DNA of 64,000 bases from Meiothermus sp. Lineage in GTDB: Bacteria; Deinococcota; Deinococci; Deinococcales; Thermaceae. Location: assembly GCF_026004115.1 (NCBI RefSeq), contig NZ_BPIM01000001.1:1178001-1242000 (forward strand), written 5' to 3'. Shown in pieces: positions 7,886-15,864 of this stretch. Made by a program: the position numbers and the translations under genes. The notes beneath the pieces are model-generated. The model was not told the DNA's origin. It made no database searches and saw nothing but the letters and a program-made list of their open reading frames with translations. Every line of letters starts with the position of its first letter. The stretch's first letter is position 1.

Positions 7886-8935
7886 GTGGAGAAGACCCTC
7901 ACCCCCCGCCATCTGGGCTTTGCGATGCCGGCCGAATGGGCCCCCCACGCGGCTACCTGGACGGCCTGGCCCTACGACGACGAAAAGTGGCTGGGCTACC
8001 TGGAGCCCGTGCGACAGGAGTTCGCGGCTTTTGTGAACACCCTGGCCCGCTTCGAGCCGGTTCACCTGGTAGTGAATGACCAGGAGTCCGAGCAAGACGC
8101 CAGAGCACGCCTCTCGGGCCCCATCCATTTCCACCGCATCTCCCACGACGACTGCTGGCTGCGCGACTCAGGGGCCATTTTTGTCACCCGCTCGAGCCAG
8201 GAAAAAGCAGCCCCTGCAAGCGAACTGGCCGCCGTCAACTGGGAGTTCAACGGCTGGGGAGGGAAGTATCCTGCCCAACAGGACAACCAGATGCCCCTGC
8301 ACATGGCCGGCATTCTGGGCCTGCGGCTGTTCCATGCGGGCATCGTGATGGAGGGCGGGAGCCTCGAGGTCAACGGCGAGGGGATGGGCCTCACCACCCG
8401 GCAGTGCCTGCTCTCGCCAGAGCGCAACCCCGGCCTCGACGAGGAGGCCCTCGAGGGCTACCTGAACGAGTACCTGGGCATCAACCACCTAGTCTGGCTG
8501 GGCCATGGGCTCGAGGGCGACCACACCGACGGGCACATCGACACCCTCACCCGCTTCACCGCGCCCCGCGCCATCGTCACCTCGGTCTCTTCCGACCCCG
8601 ACGACCCCAACCACCGCCCTTTGCAAGAAAACCTGGAAATCCTGCAAAGCCTGGGGGGCTTTCGCGTCGTGGAGCTCCCCCTACCCCAAAACCCCATCTG
8701 GCTGGACGATCAAACCCGCCTGCCCCTGACCTACGCCAACTTCTATATTGCCAACGGAGCCGTGCTGGTACCCATCTACGGCGACCCTAACGACGAAAAG
8801 GCGCTGGCCATTTTACGCCCGCTGTTCCCTGGGCGCGAGGTCATCGGCCTCAAGAGCCGCTATCTCATCACCGGCGGGGGCAGCTTCCACTGCGTCACCC
8901 AGCAGCAACCGGAGGGTAGGCTATGGAATGGGTAA
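7886..8935 (+). CDS. aguA: Agmatine deiminase
   Basis: 349 residues, porphyromonas-type peptidyl-arginine deiminase fold. It hydrolyses agmatine to N-carbamoylputrescine and ammonia. Characteristic blocks are the N-terminal MPAEWAPHAATWTAWP, DDCWLRDSGAIFV, the substrate-binding NWEFNGWGGKY, GGSLEVNGEGMGLTT, GHGLEGDHTDGHIDT with the catalytic His, and the nucleophile C336 in GGGSFHCVTQQ. The GTG start is supported by TATACT 9 nt upstream. The next gene downstream encodes the following pathway enzyme, so the pair converts agmatine to putrescine, feeding the polyamines important in thermophiles. Confidence 0.93.
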   Translation: MEKTLTPRHLGFAMPAEWAPHAATWTAWPYDDEKWLGYLEPVRQEFAAFVNTLARFEPVHLVVNDQESEQDARARLSGPIHFHRISHDDCWLRDSGAIFVTRSSQEKAAPASELAAVNWEFNGWGGKYPAQQDNQMPLHMAGILGLRLFHAGIVMEGGSLEVNGEGMGLTTRQCLLSPERNPGLDEEALEGYLNEYLGINHLVWLGHGLEGDHTDGHIDTLTRFTAPRAIVTSVSSDPDDPNHRPLQENLEILQSLGGFRVVELPLPQNPIWLDDQTRLPLTYANFYIANGAVLVPIYGDPNDEKALAILRPLFPGREVIGLKSRYLITGGGSFHCVTQQQPEGRLWNG

Positions 8936-9106
8936 CTCAGGCACAAGAGGACAACCCTGTAAACAACCCGAGGGCACACTGCCATCCAGTTTCAACCAAC
9001 CAACCCTTCGTCCTGCTCAATGAACGTCCTTTTGCTCACGACCCGCGCTGAGTGCAGCCGAGTTCCTCGAAGTTCGGCCATAGACCATTAACCTTTAGGA
9101 GCCCTC

Positions 9107-9982
9107 ATGACCAAACTTGCCGTTGTGCAAATGTCCATGACAGCAGACCGCGACCACAACGTGGCCAAGGCCACCCGGATGGTGCGCGAAGCCGCCGCAA
9201 AGGGGGCGCAAATTGTGCTGCTGCCGGAGCTATTCGAGAATCTTTACTTTTGCCAGGCCGAGCGGGATAAGTTTTTTGCCCTGGCCAATCCGGTCGAAAA
9301 TCACCCTTTTCTGCCCCACTTCCAGCAGTTGGCCCAGGAACTCGGCGTGGTGCTGCCCATTTCTTTTTTCGAGAAGGCCGGGCAGGCTTACTACAACAGC
9401 CTGGCCCTGATTGACGCCACGGGCGAAATCCTGGGCACTTACCGCAAGTCGCATATCCCCGACGGCCCCGGCTACGAAGAGAAGTACTACTTCAACCCGG
9501 GCGATACCGGCTTCAAGGCCTTCCCCACCTGCTTTGGCCCGGTGGGCGCGGGCATTTGCTGGGATCAGTGGTTCCCCGAGTGTGCCCGCAGCATGGCCCT
9601 GCTGGGCGCGGAAATTCTCCTCTACCCCACCGCCATTGGCTCCGAGCCCGCCGAGGCCGGCGGCATCGATACCAAGGACATGTGGCAGCGCGCCATGATC
9701 GGCCATGCGGTGGCCAACGTCTGCTACCTGGCCGCCGCCAACCGGGTGGGCACCGAGGTGGTGGAGGGCCTCGAGCAGACCTTCTATGGCTCCTCCTTCA
9801 TCGCCGACTACATGGGCAACAAGCTGGCCGAGGCAGGCCGCAGCGAAGAGACCGTTTTGCTGGCCGATTTAAACCTGGAAGAAGCCCGCGCCTTCCGGGC
9901 GAGTTTTGGTTTCTTTCGCGATCGTCGGCCCGACCTGTACGGCCCGCTTCTCACCCTGGACGGCCAAACCCGCCGCCCCTGA
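9107..9982 (+). CDS. aguB: N-carbamoylputrescine amidase
   Basis: 291 residues, nitrilase superfamily. It hydrolyses N-carbamoylputrescine to putrescine, CO2 and ammonia. The catalytic triad is visible: E41 in LLPELFENLYFC, K114 in TYRKSHIPDG, C151 in GAGICWDQWFPE. The full-length match to AguB-type amidases includes EKYYFNPGDTGF and TAIGSEP. AGGAG 6 nt before the ATG is a clear ribosome binding site, unlike many genes nearby. It lies 171 bp downstream of aguA on the same strand and may have its own promoter. Confidence 0.93.
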   Translation: MTKLAVVQMSMTADRDHNVAKATRMVREAAAKGAQIVLLPELFENLYFCQAERDKFFALANPVENHPFLPHFQQLAQELGVVLPISFFEKAGQAYYNSLALIDATGEILGTYRKSHIPDGPGYEEKYYFNPGDTGFKAFPTCFGPVGAGICWDQWFPECARSMALLGAEILLYPTAIGSEPAEAGGIDTKDMWQRAMIGHAVANVCYLAAANRVGTEVVEGLEQTFYGSSFIADYMGNKLAEAGRSEETVLLADLNLEEARAFRASFGFFRDRRPDLYGPLLTLDGQTRRP

Positions 9983-9998
9983 CTGGGCCGCTTTTGGT

Positions 9999-10004
9999 TA
10001 AACT
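9999..10004 (+). promoter_or_regulatory. -10 box of SDR gene
   Basis: TAAACT ends 6 nt before the ATG at 10011; leaderless arrangement. Confidence 0.5.
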
Positions 10005-10010
10005 TTCAGC

Positions 10011-10775
10011 ATGTTTCGTGGCAAGGTGGTGCTGATTACCGGAGCGGCCCGCGGTATTGGACGGGCCATTGCCGAGGCTTTTGCCCATGAGCAGGCCCTC
10101 CTGGTGCTATGTGATGTGCGGCCGGAGGGCCTCGAGGTAGCCAAGCGCCTGGGGGCTCTGTTCGTGTACGCCGACCTGGCCCTGCCCGAGCATCGTGCGC
10201 GCTTCGTGGAGCAGGCCGTCAAACAGTGGGGCAGCATTCACGTGCTGGTTAACAACGCCGCCATCGCCGCCCCCGGCTCGGCGCTCAAGGTGGGGCTGGC
10301 CGATTGGCAGCGAACCCTGGAAGTGAACCTGACCGCACCCATGCACCTTTCGGCCCTGGCAGCCCGCGAAATGGTGCGCTCGGGTGGGGGGGCGATTGTC
10401 AATGTGGCCAGCGTGCAAGGGCTGTTGGCCGAGCAGAACAATGCCGCCTACAACGCCTCCAAGGGGGGCCTGGTGAACCTGACCCGTTCGCTGGCGCTCG
10501 ACCTGGCGCCCCTACACATCCGGGTCAATGCGGTGGCACCGGGGGCCATCGCCACCGAGAGCGTGTTGGAAGCCATCCAGATGTCCGAGCACCCCGAACT
10601 CACCCGCCAGGACTGGGAAGACCTGCACGCCCTGCGCCGCCTGGGCAAGCCCGAGGAGGTGGCCCAGGCTGTGGTGTTTTTGGCTTCCGAACGGGCCAGC
10701 TTCATCACCGGGGCCATTCTGCCGGTAGACGGCGGCATGACAGCCAGTTTTATGATGGCTGGCAGACCGGTATAA
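10011..10775 (+). CDS. SDR family oxidoreductase (classical)
   Basis: 254 residues. Classical short-chain dehydrogenase/reductase: dinucleotide motif [31 protein letters not shown] with the catalytic Ser region, [20 protein letters not shown] with the Tyr-x-x-x-Lys pair, the post-motif [11 protein letters not shown], and the C-terminal [13 protein letters not shown]. The Asp after the second strand (LCDVRPEG) suggests NAD preference. The substrate cannot be told from sequence; many relatives are annotated as glucose or 3-oxoacyl-ACP dehydrogenases. It is monocistronic, with its own -10 box upstream and a hairpin downstream. Confidence 0.85.
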   Translation: MFRGKVVLITGAARGIGRAIAEAFAHEQALLVLCDVRPEGLEVAKRLGALFVYADLALPEHRARFVEQAVKQWGSIHVLVNNAAIAAPGSALKVGLADWQRTLEVNLTAPMHLSALAAREMVRSGGGAIVNVASVQGLLAEQNNAAYNASKGGLVNLTRSLALDLAPLHIRVNAVAPGAIATESVLEAIQMSEHPELTRQDWEDLHALRRLGKPEEVAQAVVFLASERASFITGAILPVDGGMTASFMMAGRPV

Positions 10776-10784
10776 AGGAGAAAA

Positions 10785-10810
10785 CCGCCAGGAGCGCCTT
10801 GGCGGCTCTT
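10785..10810 (+). terminator. Terminator hairpin after SDR gene
   Basis: CCGCCA and TGGCGG form a 6-bp stem around a 9-nt loop, followed by CTCTTT; it sits between two convergent genes. Confidence 0.5.
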
Positions 10811-10813
10811 TGG

Positions 10814-11092
10814 CTATTCCTGGTGCAGCAGCAGCTCTCCACTGGGCTTTTCACCCTCGCTGCCCCTGGCGCTGGCCCAGTATTTGAGAAGCTGGTCGCG
10901 GGAATCCAGGATGGCTTGCTGGATGCGGCTCAGTTCGGCACGGGAAAAGCCGTTGTTGGACTGCAAGGCCAGCGGCTGCAGTAAGAACTTGGCGAAGTGC
11001 CCTTCGTGTTTGACGCAAATATAGGGCTGCTCGAGGTTGTAGCCCGAGTTGACGTAAAAGCGGTACTGACCCGACCGATGGAGTGTAATCAT
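10814..11092 (-). CDS. DUF4160 domain protein
   Basis: 92 residues. The pattern HRSGQYRFYVNSGYN...PYICVKHEGHFAKF followed by GFSRAELSRIQQAI matches DUF4160, a small family often encoded next to DUF2442 proteins and sometimes discussed as a toxin-antitoxin component. No DUF2442 partner is seen here, so the gene stands alone. It is convergent with the SDR gene. No clear -10 box of the TANNNT kind lies before the ATG. Biochemical function is unknown. Confidence 0.75.
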   Translation of the reverse strand: MITLHRSGQYRFYVNSGYNLEQPYICVKHEGHFAKFLLQPLALQSNNGFSRAELSRIQQAILDSRDQLLKYWASARGSEGEKPSGELLLHQE

Positions 11093-11203
11093 ACGATGCT
11101 CTTATCTCCCAAATGTGACAAAAAACCATAACTTAATGCAACCACGTAACGTTACTCTACCATAGCTCACGAGGGTGAGGATGAGAGGCGGCAGGGCTGA
11201 ATA

Positions 11204-11695
11204 TCAACGGTTAAATGACCATGCTACCGGCTGGCCGTCCGCGTAAGGCATCACCCCGTGGAAAGGGCGTGGATCGGCATCGAACACCAGGGGCAGAAAG
11301 TGCTTGTCACCTGGCCACATATGGAGTTCTTGGCGCAGTATTTTTTCCATGGGAATCCAGTGGAGTTGGCCCTCTGAATTAGACTCGAGGGGGGTTCCTG
11401 ACCAGTCTGGAATCACAAAAATGAAACCAAACCAGTCCTCGCCGTTTTTGCCGAAACCCGGCCAGGAGAGGGTTCCCCGCAAGACAAGCTGGAGCGCCTC
11501 GAGGCCCGCTTCTTCCCGGATTTCCCGCCGCATGCCGGCGGCCACATCCTCGGTGGGCTCGAGTTTACCTCCCAGCCCGTTGTATTTGCCAAAAGCCGGA
11601 TCGTCGGGGCGGGCGTTGCGGTAAACCAGCAAGACCTGCTGGCCGTCGGGCGAAAGCACAAAACCCAGGGTGGCGAGGATAGGGGTGTAAGGCAT
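11204..11695 (-). CDS. Nudix hydrolase (MutT-like)
   Basis: 163 residues from the ATG at 11695 (MPYTPILATLGFVLS); an in-frame extension upstream would overlap the previous gene. The Nudix box is complete: GGKLEPTEDVAAGMRREIRE followed by E-A-G-L, with the metal-binding R-E-x-x-E-E. KYNGLGGK and the FGFIFVIPDW segment resemble the 8-oxo-dGTP diphosphatase/MTH1-like branch, so a nucleotide-pool sanitising role is plausible but not shown. It starts 11 nt after the stop of the zinc-ribbon gene and is likely in one operon with it. Confidence 0.85.
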   Translation of the reverse strand: MPYTPILATLGFVLSPDGQQVLLVYRNARPDDPAFGKYNGLGGKLEPTEDVAAGMRREIREEAGLEALQLVLRGTLSWPGFGKNGEDWFGFIFVIPDWSGTPLESNSEGQLHWIPMEKILRQELHMWPGDKHFLPLVFDADPRPFHGVMPYADGQPVAWSFNR

Positions 11696-11706
11696 AGCTT
11701 TTGAAC

Positions 11707-12441
11707 CTACTCCCCTTTCCACAAGATGCGCCCACAGGAGGGACAACGCACCACCTTCTGGGCCTGGTGGATTTGCTGGGCCACGTGCATGGGAAGCTGG
11801 ACGTTGCAGGCCGTACAGCGATAGCCGTTGCTGGTTTTGGCCATTTTGGCCAGGCCCGTACCTTTGCGGGCCTTGCGGATGGACTCGTACTCCTTGACGA
11901 TGGGCGCGGGAATGGTGGCAGCCAGTTGGTCGCGGTCGGCTTTTTTGGACTGGTAGGCGGCCTCGAGGTCGTTTACCCGCTGCTGGTTGGCGGCCTCCAG
12001 CGCCTCGAGCCTGGGCCTGGCTTCGTCTAACTGGGTTTTGACCTGGGCCAGTTCTTCTTCCAGCTTGTCCATCTGCTCCATCAGCGGCATCATCTGGCCC
12101 ACCACGTCTTTGCTGCCCTCGAGGTCTTCGATCAGGCCCGAGAGCTGGCGAATCTGCTCGCCGTACTGGGTTTGCTCCTTGGCCCCGGTGGCCTGGGCCT
12201 GGGCCGCTTTGGCTTTTTCACGCTTGCTTTTGAGATCTTGCAGCTCGAGGTCGGCCTTGTGGTAGGCCAGGCGCACTTCGCGCAACTGGTCTTGCAAGCC
12301 AGTAAGTTGATTCTCCAATGCCCTGAAGTGTACACGGGCCTGCGTTAGCTCCTCGGGAATGCGGGATTGATCTTCGCGGATCTGGTCAAGCTCGAGGTCG
12401 CGTTCCTGTAGGCGGTTCAACTCGGCCAGCGGGTCACTCAC
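11707..12441 (-). CDS. Coiled-coil protein with C-terminal zinc ribbon (C4-type)
   Basis: 244 residues. Residues 1-180 are an almost continuous heptad-rich coiled coil (LQERDLELDQIREDQ onward). The C-terminal 45 residues carry two Cys pairs, CTAC and CPSC, forming a zinc ribbon, then RILWKGE. This architecture is the widespread zinc-ribbon domain family once called DUF164, whose members have been linked to nucleic acid or flagellar functions; the role here is unknown. GTG 12441 is chosen because TAGACT ends 6 nt before it. The Nudix gene follows closely. Confidence 0.8.
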   Translation of the reverse strand: MSDPLAELNRLQERDLELDQIREDQSRIPEELTQARVHFRALENQLTGLQDQLREVRLAYHKADLELQDLKSKREKAKAAQAQATGAKEQTQYGEQIRQLSGLIEDLEGSKDVVGQMMPLMEQMDKLEEELAQVKTQLDEARPRLEALEAANQQRVNDLEAAYQSKKADRDQLAATIPAPIVKEYESIRKARKGTGLAKMAKTSNGYRCTACNVQLPMHVAQQIHQAQKVVRCPSCGRILWKGE

Positions 12442-12447
12442 GTGTAT

Positions 12448-12453
12448 AGTCTA
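12448..12453 (-). promoter_or_regulatory. -10 box of zinc-ribbon gene
   Basis: TAGACT on the minus strand ends 6 nt before the GTG start; leaderless arrangement. Confidence 0.5.
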
Positions 12454-12503
12454 ACACCCTCCACTGCGCCTGGCGTCAGGGGCGGTGGATGCGAGGCAGA
12501 AAA

Positions 12504-13118
12504 TTAGCCCACAAGATAGGGATTATGGGCCATTTCCTCGGCCAGGGTCGTGCGGGGGCCATGACCGGGGTAGACCACCGTCTGGGGGGGCAGCCGGGTG
12601 AGTTTTTGCAGCGAGGCAAACAGGGCCTGGGGGTCGCTGCCCGGCAGGTCGTAGCGGCCAATGCCACCCCGAAAGAGCACATCCCCGCTCACCAGGTAGC
12701 CGGGGCTGTAAAAGCCCACATGCCCCGGCGCATGACCGGGCAGGAACAGCACCGAAAGGCCCAGACCAAAATCCAGTTCCTGCCCCTCGGCCAGGGGCAG
12801 GACAGGCTCGGGCGGCTGGGGAATGGACAGGCCCCAGCGGGCCGCGCTCTGCACGGCGTTCTGGTAGAGGGCCAGGTCGCCTGGATGCAGGTAAACCGGC
12901 AGCTCTAAAGCCTCCACCAATGGCGCCACCGCCCCCACATGGTCGAAATGGGCGTGGGTCAGCAGGATGGCCTCCGGGCGCAGGCCCACCCGGTGCACTT
13001 CGGCCAGGATGCGCTCCGGCTCGTCCCCAGGGTCTACAATGACCCCCCGTCCACGCTCGCCCACCAGCAAGTAGGTGTTTTCTTGTAAGGGGCCCACGCT
13101 AAGACCATATACCTTCAT
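12504..13118 (-). CDS. MBL-fold metallohydrolase (glyoxalase II-like)
   Basis: 204 residues from the ATG at 13118 (MKVYGLSVGPLQENTYLL). Metal ligands of the metallo-beta-lactamase fold are clear: THAHFDH (HxHxDH), the His in LPGHAPGHVGFY, the bridging Asp in LVSGDVLFRGGIGRYD, and the final VYPGHGP. The compact size without the C-terminal glutathione-binding domain fits the YcbL/type-II glyoxalase-like hydrolases, thioesterases of uncertain substrate. A longer frame upstream overlaps the rhodanese gene and is not used, because TAGGCT lies 7 nt before this ATG. Confidence 0.85.
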   Translation of the reverse strand: MKVYGLSVGPLQENTYLLVGERGRGVIVDPGDEPERILAEVHRVGLRPEAILLTHAHFDHVGAVAPLVEALELPVYLHPGDLALYQNAVQSAARWGLSIPQPPEPVLPLAEGQELDFGLGLSVLFLPGHAPGHVGFYSPGYLVSGDVLFRGGIGRYDLPGSDPQALFASLQKLTRLPPQTVVYPGHGPRTTLAEEMAHNPYLVG

Positions 13119-13125
13119 GCCCCAT

Positions 13126-13131
13126 AGCCTA
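13126..13131 (-). promoter_or_regulatory. -10 box of MBL-fold gene
   Basis: TAGGCT on the minus strand ends 7 nt before the ATG at 13118. Confidence 0.45.
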
Positions 13132-13149
13132 CAGGCAAAAGCCCCCGTA

Positions 13150-13836
13150 TCAAGGCCGCTCCACCGGTAGGTCGGCCTCGGCTTCCCACTCGAGCATACT
13201 GCCCAGGTAGTTGCGGGCCTGTACCCCCTGCTGCCGCAGCAGCCAGAACGCGCTGGCGCTGCGGGCCCCGCTGCGGCAGTGCACCCCCACCACCTGGCCC
13301 GCATAAAGTCCCAGGGCCTCGGCGTTGTCGAGCCCAAAGACCCCCAGCGGAATGTTTTTCGCGCCGGGAATGTGGGCGATGGCGAACTCTTGCGGTTCGC
13401 GCACGTCGAGCAGAAGCTGATCCGGATGGGTCAGTATTTCGTCGGCTGTCAGGAGAATATCGCGTTTGAGCCTGGCCCAGGGTTCGCCCGCCTGGGGCTG
13501 GGCCGGGGTTTGGCTGGTGGCCCGGGCCTCCCAACCCTGCGGCCACAACTGCACCTCCAGTCCGCCCAGGGCCAGCATGAAAGCGGTCTTGGTGAGGCGG
13601 GTGCTGAAGCCCACATCGTAGACCACCACCGGCCTCTGGGGGCCTGCCCCTAAGCGCCCGTTGAGATCGGCCAGGGCCTGCTCGAGCTGCCGGAGCTCCT
13701 CTTCGCTGCGCAGGCGCCCGCGAAAGCCCGAAAGGTCGAGGTTGATGGCCCCCTCCAGGTGCCCCCGGGCATACTCGGCGGGCGAGCGGCTATCTATGAG
13801 CAAAGCATGGGCGGGTGGGTCGGTGGAAAGAATCAT
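13150..13836 (-). CDS. Two-domain sulfurtransferase (rhodanese)
   Basis: 228 residues from the ATG at 13836 (MILSTDPPAHALLIDSR). Two rhodanese domains: the first (IDSRSPAEYARGHLEGAINL) has VVYDVGFST where the catalytic loop should be, so it lacks the active Cys. The second (LLDVREPQEFAIAHIPGAKN) has the active loop VHCRSGARSAS with the persulfide-forming Cys. Such proteins transfer sulfane sulfur from thiosulfate or 3-mercaptopyruvate. The start is supported by TACAAT 7 nt upstream. The MBL-fold gene lies 31 nt downstream; rhodanese plus MBL neighbours recall persulfide metabolism, though that link is inference. Confidence 0.85.
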   Translation of the reverse strand: MILSTDPPAHALLIDSRSPAEYARGHLEGAINLDLSGFRGRLRSEEELRQLEQALADLNGRLGAGPQRPVVVYDVGFSTRLTKTAFMLALGGLEVQLWPQGWEARATSQTPAQPQAGEPWARLKRDILLTADEILTHPDQLLLDVREPQEFAIAHIPGAKNIPLGVFGLDNAEALGLYAGQVVGVHCRSGARSASAFWLLRQQGVQARNYLGSMLEWEAEADLPVERP

Positions 13837-13843
13837 ATTCCCA

Positions 13844-13849
13844 ATTGTA
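13844..13849 (-). promoter_or_regulatory. -10 box of rhodanese gene
   Basis: TACAAT on the minus strand ends 7 nt before the ATG at 13836. Confidence 0.5.
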
Positions 13850-13935
13850 CCGGTCTGCCCTATGCAGCTTTGCCCAACGCCCCTGACAGAACCCGGTTTG
13901 CCGCTTGTTATGCAGGTTGCGGGCCATCGGGCTGG

Positions 13936-13941
13936 TATCCT
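13936..13941 (+). promoter_or_regulatory. -10 box of GNAT gene
   Basis: TATCCT ends 7 nt before the ATG at 13949; leaderless arrangement. Confidence 0.45.
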
Positions 13942-13948
13942 GAAAGCC

Positions 13949-14536
13949 ATGAGCTTGCTTGTGGACGTACTTTCCGGTGCCGAGGTGGCCCCTTTCATTC
14001 CCGAGCTGGCCCGGCTGCGGATGGCGGTCTTCAGGGCGTGGCCTTATCTGTACGAGGGGAGCCTCGAGTATGAAGAGCACTACCTGGCCAAGTTTCTGGG
14101 CCTTCCAGAAAGCACCCTGGTGGTGGTGCGGGATGGCGAACGGGTGGTGGGGGCCTCTACGGCCTTGCCCCTGGCGCAGGCCGAGGCCGAGTTTCAAGAA
14201 CCCTTCGTGAAGGCGGGGCTCGAGCCAGCCGATTGGTACTACTTTGGGGAGTCGGTGCTGGAACCGGCCTACCGCGGCCAGGGGTTGGGGGTGGCCTTTT
14301 TCCGTCACCGAGAGGCCCGGGCCCTGCAACTCGGCTACCGCCAGGTCACTTTTTGTGCCGTCGAACGCCCGGCGAACCACCCCCTCAAGCCTTCCGACTA
14401 CGTACCCCTGGATGCGTTCTGGCAGCGGCGCGGATATTCCAAGCGCCCAGATCTGGTTTGTCAGTTTGCTTGGCAAGACCTGGGCCAGCCCCAGGAGACC
14501 CCTAAGCCGCTGGTTTTTTGGATCAAGGCGCTCTAA
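13949..14536 (+). CDS. GNAT family N-acetyltransferase
   Basis: 195 residues. GNAT features: an N-terminal helix with LARLRMAVFRAWPYLYEGS, LVVVRDGERVVGAS, and the acetyl-CoA pyrophosphate loop YRGQGLGVAFFRHREARA (R/Q-x-x-G-x-G). The C-terminal part contains DAFWQRRGY, a usual late GNAT motif. The substrate is unknown. It is divergent from the rhodanese gene, with 112 bp between start codons. The longer upstream frame crosses the divergent promoter and is rejected as a start. Confidence 0.8.
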   Translation: MSLLVDVLSGAEVAPFIPELARLRMAVFRAWPYLYEGSLEYEEHYLAKFLGLPESTLVVVRDGERVVGASTALPLAQAEAEFQEPFVKAGLEPADWYYFGESVLEPAYRGQGLGVAFFRHREARALQLGYRQVTFCAVERPANHPLKPSDYVPLDAFWQRRGYSKRPDLVCQFAWQDLGQPQETPKPLVFWIKAL

Positions 14537-14648
14537 TACAAAGCGCATAAACTGACAATCGTTTCACAATTCCGCTCGTGTACAGAACTCCGTTAGAATC
14601 TGTAAAATCCACCGTCTCGCCACGAGAAACACCCCGATACCCACAAGG

Positions 14649-14690
14649 TTATCCACAGACAACAGGGGGTTATCCACAGAGTTATCCACA
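14649..14690 (+). promoter_or_regulatory. Cluster of three perfect DnaA boxes
   Basis: TTATCCACA occurs three times in the same orientation at 14649-14657, 14670-14678 and 14682-14690, inside a 279-bp intergenic region that is more AT-rich than its surroundings. No dnaA, dnaN or parAB genes are near, so a chromosomal origin is not supported; a DnaA-titration or DnaA-regulated promoter site for the next gene is more likely. Confidence 0.75.
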
Positions 14691-14815
14691 GGCTGGACCC
14701 TGGGCTTGTTGAGAAATGTATGAGTCCCACCCTAAAGGGGCTATAAGGCTTATATGAGTACAAATTTCACTTTTTTCTACCGCCTGGTACTAGTATCTTT
14801 GGCCAAAGGATACCT

Positions 14816-15277
14816 ATGCAGCCTACGGATGCTACCCCCGGTGTCAATCTGAAGGGTTTTTTGCGCTATGTGGCAGGTCTCTTGAACCGGTGCCCCTCCT
14901 GGGTGGCCTCGCTAGCCCCCGACCAGAGCTATGCCCTGGCCCAGTCACCTACCGGGGTGCGCTACCTGCTCCACGTGGAAGCCCAGACCCCCACCCACGA
15001 AGACGCCTTGCAAACTGTACTGACTGCCCAGCAAACCCATCGCGCCGAGGGGGTTGTCTTCATTGCCCTAAATGGACAATACAGCCCGCGGTTTCGGGCG
15101 CTGGCTAAAGCCCAGGGGGTTCACCTATGGACGCTGGAGGAAGTAGATTATCTGGTCATGGCCGCCGACCTCGAGTCCAACACCCCGCTGGCCTACCTGG
15201 GCCTGGAGGTCAGGCCGCCCAAAACCACCCTGGTACAAGAACCTGCCCCGGCCCGTCAGGCCACCCAGGGTTTCTAA
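14816..15277 (+). CDS. Protein of unknown function, possible Mrr-like nuclease-fold relative
   Basis: 153 residues. Not recognised with confidence. The order of a GVRYLLHVEA strand, EGVVFIALNGQYSPRFRALA, then GVHLWTLEEVDYLV resembles the end of Mrr-type restriction-endonuclease folds, where a 'G.F...A..LA...G' segment and an 'LI....L' strand follow the catalytic core. However, the catalytic D...ExK residues are not evident, so it may be an inactive relative. AAAGGA 5 nt before the ATG is a good ribosome binding site. The upstream region holds three DnaA boxes, so expression may follow DnaA. Confidence 0.55.
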   Translation: MQPTDATPGVNLKGFLRYVAGLLNRCPSWVASLAPDQSYALAQSPTGVRYLLHVEAQTPTHEDALQTVLTAQQTHRAEGVVFIALNGQYSPRFRALAKAQGVHLWTLEEVDYLVMAADLESNTPLAYLGLEVRPPKTTLVQEPAPARQATQGF

Positions 15278-15315
15278 AACGGAGGCCGGTCTTGGCAGCC
15301 TGTAAACACCTCGAA

Positions 15316-15369
15316 TACCAGATTCGGTTGATTCGTGGCGGAAGGGTGACGAACTAACCGAATCTGGCA
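15316..15369. repeat. Dispersed palindromic repeat, short copy
   Basis: Perfect 12-bp inverted repeat CCAGATTCGGTT (15318-15329) and AACCGAATCTGG (15356-15367). The same GATTC/GAATC-bounded ends and inner GTTGATTCG words recur in the longer elements at 38550 and 53142. Confidence 0.6.
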
Positions 15370-15435
15370 TAACCAATGCTTCCAAGCAAAAGATAAGAAC
15401 CTGGGCTAGCTATTAGCCATCAACCGGGCTTGGTA

Positions 15436-15441
15436 TAAGCT
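15436..15441 (+). promoter_or_regulatory. -10 box of ridA
   Basis: TAAGCT ends 6 nt before the ATG at 15448. Confidence 0.45.
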
Positions 15442-15447
15442 GTTGAT

Positions 15448-15825
15448 ATGAGCCAGAAACAAGTCCAGACCAACCACGCACCCCAGGCCATCGGCCCCTA
15501 CAGCCAAGCTATTGTGGCAAACGGCATGGTGTTTTGCTCGGGTCAGATTCCCCTGACCCCCTCCGGTGATCTGGTTACGGGCGATGTGGAGGCCCAGACC
15601 CATCAGGTGATGAAGAACCTGGGCGCGGTGCTCGAGGCCGCCGGAAGCTCCATGGCCAAAGTAGTACAAACCACCTGCTACCTGGCCGACATGAACGATT
15701 TTCCAGTCTTCAACAAAGTTTATGCCGAGTATGTAAAAGAACCCTTCCCGGCCCGCGCCACCGTGCAGGTAGCCCGCCTGCCGCGCGATGTCAGGGTAGA
15801 AGTAGCCTGCATCGCCCTTCTCTAG
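15448..15825 (+). CDS. ridA: RidA family reactive intermediate/imine deaminase
   Basis: 125 residues, full length for the RidA/YjgF/YER057c family. Family blocks are APQAIGPYSQAIVANGMVFC, SGQIPLTPSGDLV, KVVQTTCYLADMNDF, and the signature FPARATVQVARLPRDVRVEV with the substrate-binding Arg and the terminal Glu. It deaminates 2-aminoacrylate and related enamines or imines released by PLP enzymes, protecting other PLP enzymes. It is monocistronic, with a leaderless-type -10 box. Confidence 0.93.
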   Translation: MSQKQVQTNHAPQAIGPYSQAIVANGMVFCSGQIPLTPSGDLVTGDVEAQTHQVMKNLGAVLEAAGSSMAKVVQTTCYLADMNDFPVFNKVYAEYVKEPFPARATVQVARLPRDVRVEVACIALL

Positions 15826-15852
15826 CCCAATCTTACAGCGCTAGAACCGCGA

Positions 15853-15858
15853 TAGACT
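15853..15858 (+). promoter_or_regulatory. -10 box of meaB
   Basis: TAGACT ends 6 nt before the ATG at 15865. Confidence 0.5.
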
Positions 15859-15864
15859 GAACCC

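Noticed and set aside
10304-10984. 226-aa plus-strand ORF overlapping the SDR gene
   Set aside because: Shadow frame of the SDR gene running into the DUF4160 gene; composition dominated by Gly, Pro, Arg and His.
14649-14690. DnaA boxes as the chromosomal origin
   Set aside because: Only three boxes, and no dnaA, dnaN, gidA or parAB genes nearby; kept as a DnaA-binding site only.
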